A stretch of 59,699 bases of DNA from Plakobranchus ocellatus (taxonomy: Eukaryota > Mollusca > Gastropoda > Plakobranchidae). The notes below the pieces were generated by a model. It made no database searches. It was given only the letters and a program-made list of their open reading frames with translations, and was not told the origin of the DNA. Positions 40,501 to 55,500 of this stretch are shown piece after piece (position 1 is the stretch's first letter; each line of letters starts with the position of its first letter). Both the position numbers and the translations under genes were made by a program. The stretch spans positions 1,576,199 through 1,635,897 of the forward strand of contig BLXT01007071.1 of assembly GCA_019648995.1 (NCBI GenBank), in the 5' to 3' direction.

Positions 40501-43500
40501 AAGTGTCAAAAGGATGTTTTGATCTTGATGGCTGAATGTGATTATTAATTGAGGCCTATTTTCCACTTCATCTAAACTCTAGATTAGGCCTTATCTATTT
40601 ATCAAGGAGCTAGGTGTAGATTTATGAAAAAATAATAAAATCTCGATCTACATCTATGTTTATAAACTCTAAACATAATGGCTAGGCATGGGCTCTGAAA
40701 TAAGTTGACATTTGACATGGATTATGGGAAAAAATTTTTTGGATGCTTAAAACAAGCATTTGTAGAAAAAAATAAAAGAAAGCTCAATCTCCGAGAAGTG
40801 CCATGTTTGTGTGCTTAATCAGAAATAGTGATCTTTGATTTTAATGTTGCTTTATTAGATTATAGATTCAGTTCTGTTTTTGTGTGTGTTTTTTTTTGCT
40901 TGGTCTTAAATAATATCTATTGATATTGTGAAGGAGGAAAGTGAGCTTTGTTATGGTGTATGGATCTAGATTTACGAAGAAATGGGCCAAAACAAAAATT
41001 CCCCATGCATTAAATTTTTAAACATTATAAGGTGTCCAGTCTATTGAAGCTTAACTAATCAGTTTTTTTTTCATAGAGACTCTCTTTCACTTCTTCACTA
41101 GAATCTATCACTTCAGTTTTAGATGTGAAATAATTGTTGTTGTTTTTTAATGCTGTTGGCCTAGGTTCTCATCTTGCTAGATTAGCAGCTGTGCTCAAGG
41201 AAGATAACAGTGGTATGCAGATAAAAAAGTCTAATTTTTTGTAGGCAATGAAATGCTGAAATAACAACCGTGCAAACTCATGTTTAAAATGATTTTTACC
41301 TAGGAGTAACTGGTCGAGAGGTGTCACCACGCTCTACACATCTGCTGGCCACTTGGATGCTGGAGCATCCACGGGAGCCAGAGCAGGCTGGGGCTGAGGC
41401 TACAGAGCGATTAGACATTGAACCATCACTTAGACATGCGTTGCCAGCTTTCAGCATTAATGAAGATGAAGCTGGCATGCCACCACTTTACCTAGAGAGG
41501 TTTGACTTGTTTGATTTCTCTTGCCTCGAGTCCAAATGATAATTTAGTTTGAAAATAACACATATGGAGGGAATGCTGTTACATTGAAGGACAGGAGTTA
41601 TGATCCTTTGTTTCACGCCAGAAACCTAAAATGGTACAGTCTTTAATTTTGCCAATCTTCAGGAATAATTGCTCTTAAGTATAAAGTGGCCTTAAAAAAA
41701 AATATTTAAAAGAGTGCCGATGTGGAAAGTTTAAACAATAAAATATCTAAATTGATGCATTTTTCTAGTATTTTTGCTTTTTTTTGGAATATCAAAGAAC
41801 TAGTAACTCCAGACAAGAACCAAGTCTTTGAACATGGTTCCAAGACCACTGTCTGTGATTTTTATCTGAAAAAAACTAAAATATCTAATTTTGTGCTTAA
41901 AGTGACTGTGCTTTCGTTGCAACAGGGAAATGAGAGAGATGGCAATTGAAGCTTTATCTGAGCGCTTGGATGGCTTGATACTCAGTGAAGACTCTGATGA
42001 GGAGACTGAAGATTATGATGAGCTCCCAAGGCCAAGTCTGTCCCGGCGACCCAGACGCCTCACTCGAGGAAGGCATGTGGACATACGCAGTTTTCTCACA
42101 GCTGGTAGGTTGAATTTATTGAGTGTTCTATGGTGATTAAAGTTCAGAATAGTCAAAGCTTTTGATTTTTGTACATAAAAGTATAAAGTCAGTAGCAAAG
42201 TCAAGAATGTAAGAAAACAATTTTTTGGAGTGAAGTTGATTGTAAGATTTAGCTTCAAATATTGATCGCATATTTTTTTTGTTATTTAAGATTAAGTTTA
42301 TTCAAAAATATTTAGCATTTAAAAAAATTTTGAACTTTTAATGCCAGTTCTTGCTTAGTTAGACATTTAAACAAGAACCTATGATCTTACACTCATACAG
42401 CAAAAATTTATTTTCATTATTTTTAATTTTTTAATTATACTGTAGTTATAATAATCACCATTTTTCAACTTCTTTGATAGAGTGAATAATACAGATTATT
42501 ATTTCTTTTAAAGATAAATCATTCAAATCTATACTTGATTATTTTATCTTTTCAGTTTAGACCCTTTTCTTTCATACAATAAATTCAGTTAATTCTAATG
42601 GATGAAAAAAAAAGAAAAAAAGAAAAAAGAAGATTGAAGAAAAAAATCCACATGCATTTTAATGCTTTTTAAAACAATGCCCACCATATATTTTAGAAAG
42701 ACTGATATTGGCTTATTGATATTTAATATCATTGCAAGAAAAGCTTATCTGTGTTATTTTTGTTTGAAGCTGCCCGTGACCGCCGCAGCAGTCGTCCTGA
42801 AAGACGGCAAGAGGTTGGAGAGGCACGGCCCATGTTTGACATCTATGATGATTTTGACCTGACAGATGATGTAGTTCCTGAGGATCTTTTTGGTTTTGAT
42901 ACCATTGACTCTGCAAGGGACTTTGCCAAGTACACATCCTTGGTTGTGAGTACTTCATATCCTCTAACATTATCAACTTTTTGTGAAGATTGTATTTTAT
43001 CAATGACATCTGTGCATTTCTGACTCGAGTGGCCTGCTCAGCAAATCACCAGTCAATGGAATCTTTTTTCAAATAATATTGTGTAAGAATAATAATCTTT
43101 TGTCATTTAATTTTAGACAATTCTGATTTAGAATTTCAACTGAGTTGAATCAATGCTCTTAAGCACTTATTCACAAATATAGTTAATTAACCTCCATAAG
43201 TTACTCTAGATAAATGTTCAAAATGAATTTTGATTTCTTCGACATTCCCATATCTGATTCCAAGAAATGTTTTTAAAAGTATTGCGATGACATTTTGATC
43301 TCATTGTTGAAGCAGGATAACTTTGAGAGCTTGATTAGATTGACGTAGGAAGCCATGGCATTAGCACTAAAGCATTGCAAGAATATGAAGATAGAACACT
43401 GAAATAGCTATCAATATCAATTTTATTTGGATGGCTCTTTGTCCAGTTTTGACATGAATTTCTCTACTCATGGCTGCAGTTATGGCAGCATTCTACACCA

Positions 43501-46500
43501 GTTTTTTTTTTCTTTATTTAAAAAAATTATTTTAATATAAAAATGGAATGGAAATAAAATACAACCCACTCAATTTTGTTTGAAGAGCCAGTGGCGACGG
43601 CAAGAGCAAGGCACCCCAGTAAAGTGTGAACTGTGTAATTTGGAAGTCAGAGACTTCAATCTTCACATGAGAACAATACATCCTGGTTGTGGAAGTAAGT
43701 AAAAGGTTCACCTGGCTTTTAACATTAAAAAAAAAATCTTTCATTTATTTATGTTTTCTCATAGCATTTATAAGTTGTAAAATCTCTCAATATACTTAAA
43801 AAATTCTCAAAAAGCAGGAGAAATTGTATCTTTGCCTGAATTTTTTTTCTGGTTAGAAAAATATGGGTGCCATAAAACTGTTTCTTTTCAGGCAGCAGTC
43901 GGGGATTTGGTTACCGCAGTCAGGGTCTCTATGATGGTGGTTGGTTTGATGGAGCCTGTGGCACTGGGAATCCGTTCTATCTCATGTGCCAGTCATGCAG
44001 AGAGACCCATTTACAGGTATGCACGTTTATAATTTATGAAATCCTTTTATTGTTCATTGATCTGAATGAAAATGTTGTAAAATTCTCTCCTCCCCCCCAA
44101 AAAAAATAAAATGGCTTGCAAGGTCTTGCATATATCTTTTCTAAAATATTTGAAACTGAAAGAACTGATTCATAGAAGTGTTTTTAAATTTATTTCATGA
44201 AAGTTTTCTTAAAATATCAAAGACCATGGTGAAAGAAAAAAAAATATATATTGATTTGTAGAAGCTTTTATATCAGCATGTAGTTGTACTCTTTTGCCAC
44301 CTTTTTTCATCATATAGTATTGTTTTAATCTTAATTCAAGATAAAGAATGCATGACACCATTTAAAGAAAAAAGTCTTGTTTTGTTGAAGTTATTCTCAT
44401 GTCTCTGCATTATCATGTTTTTTGATAATTATCTCTCTTCTCAAAGTTAAATCGAGAGCAACGACTGGCAAGACCTAGCAGTGCTGAGTCTGGAACTCGT
44501 ACATCTGGTGCAGAAAGGTCTTCACAAATGCCTTTATCATGTGGTGCAGCTGCTCCAGATTTACTGGGGGCTTCCCAGGGTAAGCCAGAAGGTAAGCTTA
44601 GAGTTTGATTCTCTCTGACATTGACTCTTGATCATCTGAAAGATTGAATATCCTCCTTCATTCTTTTACTGCAGTGATTCAGTTTTCAAAATCTTTGTGA
44701 TTGTTAAAAAAAAAAATCTTCATTCTGAGGCACCCAAGACCCTTTAAATTTATGGACTGGAAGAAGAAAGAAGAGAAAAGGAAGAAAATGATCATCCCTA
44801 ACATTCAAAGTAGTTCTCTAGTCCTTACTTGTTTTTCATACTTTTCAGACGATGAGTCTCTTACCCTGAGTGACCAGCCCTCAGTTTCACAAATGGATCA
44901 TCAGAGTTTTCTGCCCAAACTTGGCCTCACAGAGAATCGGCCCATTCCAGAGCCTGTCAGATTCACAGAGTTGGACCCCCTGGGCTCAGGGAATATTGTC
45001 ATGTCTGCCAATGAAAATACACCGGGGCGTTCTGCTGCTCTTTCAGGTCTGTTTCCCTTTGTCAGATTGATCATAGTGAGATGATGGTACCTTTCTAGTC
45101 ACTATGAAATCGGAAGTATATTTTTCTAAGAAACAATATTTGGAAAGACTTCGCCTTTCCTTTGTATGTTTCTTTTCAGAATTCTACCTTGACTTATTAA
45201 ACCTAACCATTATAACTATATGTTTTAATTTTGATAAATTTTGCATCAGTCAAAGCTGTGGTTTAGACGCTGCTCAATTTTAATATGAAGTGATAACTTC
45301 AGTTTTTGAGCACGTCGCCCACTCACATAAAATGATCTCAGGCTTCCAGCCCCTTGTTAGATCAGAGTATCAGTAGTGGGCTTGATCTGAGCAATTTTGC
45401 AAGTGGAAGTATATGAGTTTACTTATAGGATAAACTATAAAGGTATAAGGAAAGAAAAGTGTTGACCTTAGAACAGGGTCATGTTTAGGTCAAGATGACT
45501 ATGAGCTGCTGCTCAGATACAAAGAAAGTGCTTTTGAACAGCTGTACCAAAGTCATCTGCTGAATGAAAATTTCACCAAAATGTATACAGATGGTAACAT
45601 TAAAACATATTGTCTCTGAGGTATCAAGAATTTTAAAGCAAAAATATTTGAAATGCTTAACTGTTTGGGCTCTTTGCAGCTGTACATGCTCAATTTTAGA
45701 TGCAGTTGTCTTTTGAATTCTTTGTCATTTTTCAGGTGATAGACTGATAGCCATTAAAAAAAAAATTATGTATGTTGACAAAACATCATCTAAAATAATG
45801 AAAGATTTGGATTGAATTACAACTTATTTGTAGCTGGTCAGGAGACCAGGTAGGCATTTCAAAGAGTGATAGTGAGAACATAGAACTGATAATTGTTTCA
45901 CAAATCAGGAATGGAACCAGTTTTGGTTTTAACAGGATTCAGTTTTGCATACTTCTTTTGGTCACCAATAAGTCCAAAAAAAATGAAATGGGGACTTTCA
46001 TTGTGAAAGTTTATGGTACATTTGCTTTAGTAAAGTATCAGCCTAGATATGAATCTAGCTAATTTGCTTGATCGTTGAGTTGTATAAGTGGTTGTATAAA
46101 TATAATGTAGTAGGCTTTTTTATGATATGGATATAGATCTATTTTAAACTAATATTGAGATAATAGTTTTATTATTGCACAAGCGTGTGCATTAGATTGT
46201 TTACAGCATCCTTTGCCTTCAAAGCCATTGGAGCTTAAATTCAGGTTGCTTTCGTTTTTTTGTTTTTGTTTCGCTCCTGATAAACAAAATTGCACATGTG
46301 TAATATTTGTGTAAAAATGTACAGATAAAATATATTTTAATTTAAATAAAATGGGTAGGATCAATGACTTTCAAAAGCTGACATACAAGAATGCATTTAC
46401 AACTTTTTCTTTATAAATTTGCCCACCTCTATCTCTCATTCCTTCCAGTGAACTTTCTTTCCAATTTCTTTTTTTTAATTTAAGGTTCAATTTCCTCACT

Positions 46501-49500
46501 TGGTAGCCGTTCAAATCCAGATTTGTCCTGTTTCTGTAAGTAGAACTTCTGAAATATCTATTATTTTTTTTTCCACAAAGTTTAGATGCCAAGTTATTTA
46601 AACCTGTCAGTTTATATAGCTTGTGTCATGTAAAGCCAGTAAATGATTTATTATATTCATAAGAAAAGAAATTGCATGTGCATGCAGTTCAGCTTATCTC
46701 TACGCTACAATATTAAAAAAATCAAAAAGCTGAAAGAAATTTTAAATAGATTTTTGATATGGAAAAAATAATTTTTCATCAACTGTCAACAAAGCCAGCT
46801 CAATTTTGTTCCATCTATCAAAATCAATTGAATGTTTGATGAATATATAAACTAAAATATGATTTTTTTGTGAACAGCTTCCATGTCAAACATGTACCTC
46901 ATGGGTGTTACTTCTGGAGCTATGCCAAAGAATGCCAGGTGTGAGGTGAAACAGAAAACTCTTGGTGAACAAGCCTCTAATCTCATCAAGATGGCTGACA
47001 AGGTCATAATGATAACAATTTTTTTCATTTTTTTTTTAAACCCTTCTCTATTCAAAACTTAAAAGTGATTTTCATGCCTTTACAAGTAAGATTCATAATT
47101 TTTTTTGTGCACCATAGCTGGACTCCATGAGTTCTTGTACTGTTTGGACGGATTAAAAAAAAAATATATATATTTTATATGGCAATTTTTTTTTTGAGGG
47201 GGGATTGAATATGCATTGTGTTTTTTATGTTATATTGTAGCAAAGTCTAATTTTGTTATATAATTGAGTCTGCAAACATATTAATGCTTAAGCAGGGGTG
47301 TATTGTGAAAGAAGTAGTCATATTATAAGCTAATTTTATAATTTGTATTGCATATGTGGCATATCTCGTAAGTTTTTTTTTTTGTGTGTGAAGTTCATGT
47401 CACTTTCATTAAAAGCGAAAAAACTGATATGTATTTTTCCAGGTTTTGGCCTTGAGAAGTTCAGTTAATGCAGCTCAGACTCTTATAGCACGCTCAGTGA
47501 GCATGAGGACCCTCTCTTTCTTGGCACAAAGGTTAATTTATTTGAATCATAATGATAATGATGAAAAGGGAAGGGGAAAATTTGTACAGACGAACTAAAA
47601 TAAGAATCTTTTTCAACGATTAGTCCTTGTAGGTGTTGCAAGATCTACTTTTGAATCATATAAGTAATCATATATGAAGGATCATCGTCATGTTACCAGT
47701 CATGAAGTAATGGGCCGAAAGGTGCCCCTGACCAGTGCGGCATTTATCTCTTTCATACTTTTTTTTTATTTTTTCCCTGCTCTGCATAACAAATTTATTT
47801 TAATTCAAATACTAAATGGTTCACTTTGTAAACATACAGCACTTATTCATTTAAGAAAAGATGCCTTATCCCTCATGGGCAATGTATTGAAGAAATCAAT
47901 ATCAATGAGCCTGAAACTGCAAATGAAAGTTTAGAATGATCTTTTTACTCAATGTAACGCTAAAACACTGAAATTGTGCAGTGTTCATCATGAGTTAGTA
48001 AGCTCTGCCAGGCATTCTTATAATATAGATTGTTGATTTGGAAGAAACCACTGGCTGGTGTTTAAGTCTCTAAATTTCCTGAAGACCTAAACGGTAATGA
48101 TTGCCCTTGCCAGACATGTGTGGTTGAACATAGACCCAAACACTTGGACATTCTTACAGATGTGAAAATCTTAAAATATAAAATATTATAATCTAAAATG
48201 ACTTTATATTCGTCTAGATTGACCTCTAAGTATTTAATCCACTCAGAATCATCGAATTCTTCATATTTTTTTCTTTTCCACTTCTCTTGACAGTGGCCAG
48301 GCATGTAGCTTGTCAGCAGCCCTGGAACAAATAGGCTTAGCTGATATCATGCAAATAGTGAAGCTCATGTCACTGTGTGCTGCAGGCAAGATGGAGTTGT
48401 TGTGTAAAACCACCCCACGTAGCGATGAATCTTCTAAACATCTGCAGCATCTGACAGCTGCTATTGGGGCACTTATAGAAGAACATCCAGCAGCACTCAA
48501 GCAATTAATTCAACTTTGCACACAGGTGGAGCAGAAAAAATAATCAATTTATTTTTCAGAAAATAAAAGAGATGCCTTGCTTATATATTGCTGCCAAAGT
48601 AAAAGAGAAAAAAAAAGCGAGGATACCACCCTGAAATGAAAGAAAATAAATCTTTTGTTGTTATTGTTGTCTCATGAAAAGTATGAGCTGGACTATTTTG
48701 CCTGGAAATTTTTGATAGTTATGAAAAGTGCGGAAAAAGCACAAGTACTTCACTGCTAGAAACAAGCAATTAAGTTTCAGGACCTTGAAGATGTAGTTGA
48801 TCATCAGATTATAGTCCCTTTTTGCTCTTCTAATTTCAGGAGCTGATGATGGCATCGATGGGCTTAAGCACAAGTAGTCTTGATGATCACAACACTTACA
48901 ATCAAGCTCCCTCATCAGCTACCGTGCGCACGAATAATTCAGACTCCACAGCTTTTGCAGTGACCCAAGCTCTGGTATCTTTACTTGCTCAAAGAGGGTG
49001 GAATTACAAGCTATTGCAGGCCCAGCTCTCTGCTGAAAAAGGTCAGTGCAATCAAAGGTCTTTCATTATTTGAAAATTTGTTTTAGACTTTGAAAATAAG
49101 TGATTGCATTGTAAACTTTTTTTCTTATCAGTTCTTCATCATATATTTTGCTTCAGTACAACTATTGAATAAATGCCCACTTGACAGTAGTAGTCATGTT
49201 TTTATTACTAAATCATTTTCTCTGGTTCTCAGTTTTGACATCATTTGTTTTATGTTGTACAAACAAAGCTTTTGCAGCCTTACGGATTATCTTTGATGAT
49301 AATTAATTGGCAGCAAGCATTGCCAGTTTTGTGTAAGAGCTTAAGAAAGAATTTATGTGTAAGATGTTAAAAAATTCCTTTTTCCCTCGAAACTTCACAT
49401 TTTGTGAGAGCATCACAAGCATATACACTTTTTATTGCCATTAGTGATCATGTTTGCATCCATCACTGTTCGTAAAATAAAAGAATTGTTTCTTTAATGC

Positions 49501-52500
49501 AAACTTGCTTTCACCAGATTTATTGCAAAAAAAGGTTTGATTAGCAGTTGTATTTGTTTAATAGATACTGGGCAATAATTTCTCGCTGCATTCATATTTT
49601 TCATTAAAAAAATATCAGTGTCAACATCAGGACCAGAATCTCCTTCAGGGGAATTGAACAAGTGCACCCATCTTCAGATGATTAATGCCCTGTCTGCATG
49701 TGTACTTTCTGCACGCATGCCATCACATCAGCGCCAGTGGTCAGCTAAGCAGCTTGTCAAAGTAAATTGGCTTATTTGGCTGTTACTTATCTCTTCCTAA
49801 TCTTACTTTTTCACAGGCATTTTTCTGTTTTTTTAAAAATCAATTGTTCCACTGACATTTGTAAAGTGCTCTAGCCAAAAAAAAATCAAAAGGATGGAAA
49901 ATGATTTAGACCAAAATTGGTATTACTTTTGAACATTTTCAAAGAACTTCATCATACTCTAATGAATGAAAAAACTGTGGCGTAAATTTACACATCGCAA
50001 ATTGCAATTTTTTCAGTTATGCAGTTCAGTTTTTGTTTATAAAATATCTTCAGCACAGCTGCTTTGTATAAGGACCATCAAAATGGGAGATAAACTTGTG
50101 ATAAAATATAATGTTATTTGGTAAGAATTCTTGCTAGATTTGTCTGAATAAACACTTAGTCTATTGTAACATTTTGTCAACTCCTGAAAAGACCCAAAAA
50201 TTGTTGCCATGGTATCAGTGGGCTAAAGTTTTTATGCTTACTATGTTAAAATTGATAAAACGGAGTACTTATGAATAAAACCTCAGATTAAAGCAAGTTT
50301 ATGTGTTTATTGGTATTTTTTGTTAAATAGGCACTGTCTGCATATGGTCAACAAGTCATGATTGGTTCAGAAAACCAAGTGGATCTTGGAGGAGATATGC
50401 CATCATGTCCAGTCATCAAGATGGAAGGTCATCAAAACAGACTCAGTGGTTGCTGGTGGAGTGCTAGAAAGGGTTTTCTTGCTTCAAGGTACATTTCATT
50501 CTCAGTGTTAGCTTAAACCTGTAGGCTGAAGAATTTTCACTCAAAAAATAATAATTAAGCCTTCCCATTCTTAATAACTTTTCTGTCATTTTGTGTCAAA
50601 AAGTTATATCTTTTTTTTCTCTGTTATCAACTTCTTTTTCTAAAAGAAGTAAAAATTAATTTTTCGCTGCAAAAACTGTTAGCCTATCTTATCTTTACTT
50701 AAACATTAATAGTAAAAATTAGGGTACACTGAAGTGATTCTCAAATAGATTTGCATACTATCAAAATATGTAGAATATCAAAATGATACAAAAAATGAGG
50801 AAATAATCATATTTTGTTTAGCAGCTATGCTCATTATTAAATTTTCACAATTTATTTACCAAACATATTTCTGACCCATATTTTTTTTCCCTTTCCATGA
50901 TTGTTCATATCTAAAATGAATGTAGATATTTGTAGACAACAATAATCATTTGAGTGCATATGCATAGACTAATAATGCCGCTTTCAAAATTTTAAGAACA
51001 GATTACAAATTTTAAAAAAAGGAACTCAAACTTGCAATCCCTCTGGAAACTAGACTACCTCTAGTGATAAATTTTTAAGCACTCCAGGAAAATCTCTATT
51101 TTTTTTCTGTTTCAAGTGGGTATGATGGTACTGTGAGAGTATGGAGCCTGCCAAACCGCACACACCAATTCCTGCAGCAAACATGTATCTTCAACCGCGG
51201 CAGAGAGGCCAGTCTGGAAGAGCTGGATGGTCATCCCATTTCTCTGGTGTGCTGGAGCAGCACTGGGAAGCTTCTGGCAGGCGCTTTAGACAATATGGTC
51301 AATATTTGGATGATTGGAGGTGGGTTGGGCTACTGCTCAGTTTGTTATATCATGTCTCATCTAATCACCAAAATTTATAATTTATGTGCACATAATTTTG
51401 ATGAATATTTCATGTAATTGTTTTTCTGATATTACCTATTTTCATTTCTCAATTTTTAATCTGCTTGTAAAGCTTCACAGGGACTTTTTGTTTACAAAAT
51501 ATACTAATCATTCAATAAAAAAAAAAACTACTCATTAATCGATTAAATAAAAAATTTGAGTATTCTGTAATGTCTTGTTCTGTTTTTACCCATAACGTAT
51601 AACCTTTAACTTTTTAAAAAGCTAAAGAAAAAAATACCTTGCCATTATGAAAGTTATTTAAAAAAAACTATTTTATTTTAAAATCTTTTTTTTTTCCACA
51701 AAATTTGCATATTTCTTATTTTATCTACTTAACAAGAGGTTACCTACCCATGTGAATAAACTATTGACAGAAATGATGCCCAAAATGGTAAATAATAACA
51801 ATACCACAGAACCATGTGGCGAAAAAATAGAACAAACCATCATTGCATTCATAAATAGACCTGTGGGTAGCATAATAAAGCATGAGCTAAATCTGTTGAT
51901 ATACATATGATTCTGTGATGCAGGGGGCAGAGGGCATCTGATAGAGCATCCTCAATGGGTAACAGCATTAGCTTGGCCTGGCAGTAAAGGCATGTTTGAG
52001 GGACGCATGGGCCTGGTTGGGGACTGCTTGCTTGTCGGACGCTTAGATGGAACTCTTGGAGTTATTGATATGATTGACACTCAGACTTACCGCAGTTTTG
52101 ACCTAGATCACTGCAGAAGACGCAATGGTAATTTCATTTCTTTTTAAAATTTCATTTGAATTTTAAACATTACTATGTGATTCTTATGCTATCTTGTCAT
52201 GAAAATAAAATGAAATGAGACATTTTGTAGACAAAAATGGCCTAAGAAAAATGGGTTCTACTTATCCTGGAGAATATACATGTATACATAATTATGTACC
52301 CCACAAAACACCTCAGTTCATTTGAAACTGCAGTTTATTGTTTAGCTTGCTATTGAACAGAAAATTATTTTTGGGCTTGAAATAAATGAATTACCTCAAT
52401 AACTAGTAAAAGACAGCTTGGGGAAAAAAAAAAAGAATATTTCGTGACTAATTTTTAGTATTATTGAAACTATATCAATTTCACAGTATCAGTGACATCT

Positions 52501-55500
52501 ATTGCCTGGTATGAGGAGGACAGACGGTTTGCTGTAGCTTACAGTGATGGAGTCATCTCATTGTGCAGCAAGGAAAACTATGAGCAGCCAATCAACATTG
52601 ATGCACATCAGGTAGGTCATCATTTCAATTAAAAACAGTCCTAAGGAAAAGAAAAACCTGGTAAATCATTAGTAAAAAAATACGAAGAATTAACGAGACA
52701 AAATGAAATAAATGACTTCTTTGTTGATTCATTTCTTTTTTTGTATAAGTATATGTGAGATTCAAGGTATTCTTCTGCCATAGCCAAATGAAGGGCAGTA
52801 TCAATAGTGTAACGTCTATGGACCTATTGCACTTCGTTTTGCTACAGCAGTATGATATTGGAAAGTAATGTAATCAATAGTGAGACTGATCGTGTAACTT
52901 ATTTGATTTATCTCTTAAAGTCCCTCAGCTAAATCATGTAAGCCCTCCTTGATAGACAAAACAAAAAATTGAAACTGAGCCAATTCCAAAGCTTTTTACA
53001 TGAGGTCCCCACTATTTTGGAAGTGTTAAAAGAAGACCTAAAAACTTTGTTAGAAAAGTAGTAGTTTCTTGCCATCTTTTTTTTATTTAATCCCAAAAGT
53101 TTTTCTGACCTGTTGGAAATAATTCATCAAAAGCTCTTTTGGTCACTTTGTCGCAGACATCCATTGTATCCATATGTTGGGACACTACTGGTTACCTCTT
53201 AGCTAGCCACTCCACAAATGATGACCAGCTGAAAGTGTGGATGACTGCAGGAGATGAAGGTTTTACCCCCTGGGCAAGCCTGCATCACTCAGCTCCTGTC
53301 ACAGACATCCGCTGGTGCAATATGGCTGGACTTGGTAGCAACAAAAGGCTCATGATTGTTGGGTCAGTGGTTCAGACTAAAGCTTGAGATTTTTTAAAAC
53401 AAAGAATTCAGCTAAGGATGGTATTATATTGTGATATCACGGAGAGAAGACAAGAAAAACTCTATGGTATGAGATTAGAGGGGAAGTCCAAGGATGCCAG
53501 GGAAAAGATTAGCTGAGAAAGCTATTATATAAAGGGTCTCATAAGGAGGTTAGAGAGATTTTAAATTGTGATGAAAAAGAGGGGAAAATATGAGTAAAAG
53601 TCACTGAGACAGATTCTGGAGTAGATGACTCTCTTTAAGAAAGAGACTAAATAAGAGATTGCTAAGGAAGCAATTACATAATTTGGCATGCAGAAAACCA
53701 TAGGGTACTTAGGGAGAAGCCAAGAAGGTAGGGTTACATATTAAAATGCTTTTATAATTTATCACTACATTTATTTACCTGTATGAAGGAAAGAACATGT
53801 AATAAATAAATGAAAAAAAAAATTTTTTTTTAAACATTTTTTCTTTCAGTGGCTGTGAAGATGGTTTAATACACCTTTGGGTACTCCCTCAGCCATCATC
53901 TGCAACACTTCCTCATCGGCCCTGGACAAACATACAGTCCATGTCTCAGGTAGATGTGATTTCTTTAATGAAAAAAAATACCAAATTAATTTTCATATTT
54001 GTTTTAATAACTTGCTTAACCATGTTTAGCTGCTAGTGATATTTTAAACAGCTGTGCATATTTACTAAAGCATGTAGTTGTCCTTTGGCACAATATTTTT
54101 ATATCATATAAAAGTTATCTCATTACTGAAGAAAAGATTATTTCTGTCAGTATTGACGTTCATGTTTGATGGAACTAAAGTGGATTTTATGATTGTTTCA
54201 AGAATTGAAGAACCAAGAGTAGGGTCTTGGTTGTTCTTGGCATAAAGCATTCTGAGGTAGTTTGCCTTGCAGCTTTTACTTACATAAAAAGAATGTGAAA
54301 GCATATTGGTTTCTTCTGTCAGTCACAGAATGAGGAAGAAGCCCGGACAAGCCAAGAGCAGGGGGACAGAGGCACTCAACGCCACAGACATGCCGAAGTG
54401 AAACTGTGTGGGCACATTGCACCCATTTCAGCTCTGGCTTTTAGCCCTAATGCACTCATGCTGGTCAGTGGGTGTGCCAAGGGTTGGCTCAACATATGGT
54501 CTATTCAGGTAATAGTTGAACATTCTTAAAAATCAAATTCACATAAAGGGAATTCTAATAATTTAAATTTGCTGAGTCTATAAATTATTGCCCTCATCCT
54601 ATGTATCACTATATAAATGTAAAACTCTGAAAAGAGGGGACCGACATGATGGATAAAAAGATCTAACTTGGTAAGTAAGGACTACATGAATGAAAAAAAT
54701 GCTGATGCATACAGAAAGAAGATGCAGCAGAGTGTATTAGATTTTTTAGGTAATTCCAATATGGTAGCTTCATGTGAAACCAAAAGGAAAAATGTTTTAC
54801 TTTGATCTGAAGAGCCAACATTGGGAGAATGGTAATAGAAAAAGACTTGAGGTCCAAATAAAAAAGAGAACATGAGTCAAAATCCTCGATTTTTACGAGA
54901 TGGCACCTATATATATAAATATATTATAAGAGCTGTCAAATTTTGTCCAATATTTCATGTCAAGTATAATATCTTGAACAGAGTTTTACATTTATCTATA
55001 AATTATTGCCCTCATCCTATGTATCACTATATAAATGTAAAACTCTGTTTAAGATATTATACTTGTCATTCTTTATTTTTTCCCCCGCAACACCGCCACC
55101 ACGTCTCGGCCTCTCGCTGATGACGAGTCCTCACCTGAAAAATATACTGAAAAGTACTTTAATAACAATGAAAAATAATCCTACTTAGGTCGCCCACACC
55201 CCCCTCCCCCCCAAAAAAAGACAAACTGTGCCCCCGCAACAAATAATTCGTTTTTTGTTTTTTTTTAAGCCATAAGCCACAAGCTTGAGGGTGGCCCCTC
55301 CAAATGTGTTGGGGGCAACACAGCCTGTCAATGGGACAGGAAGGATACACACAACATAAATAACAACCACTGTAAATAAATCACATCGACTGCACAAGAG
55401 GTTCACACAATCAAAAGGCAGAGCACCGGGGATAGGCAACAGAAAAAACTATATTATCATGAACGAATAAATATATATAGAAGTAGGAAAGTTACACAAA

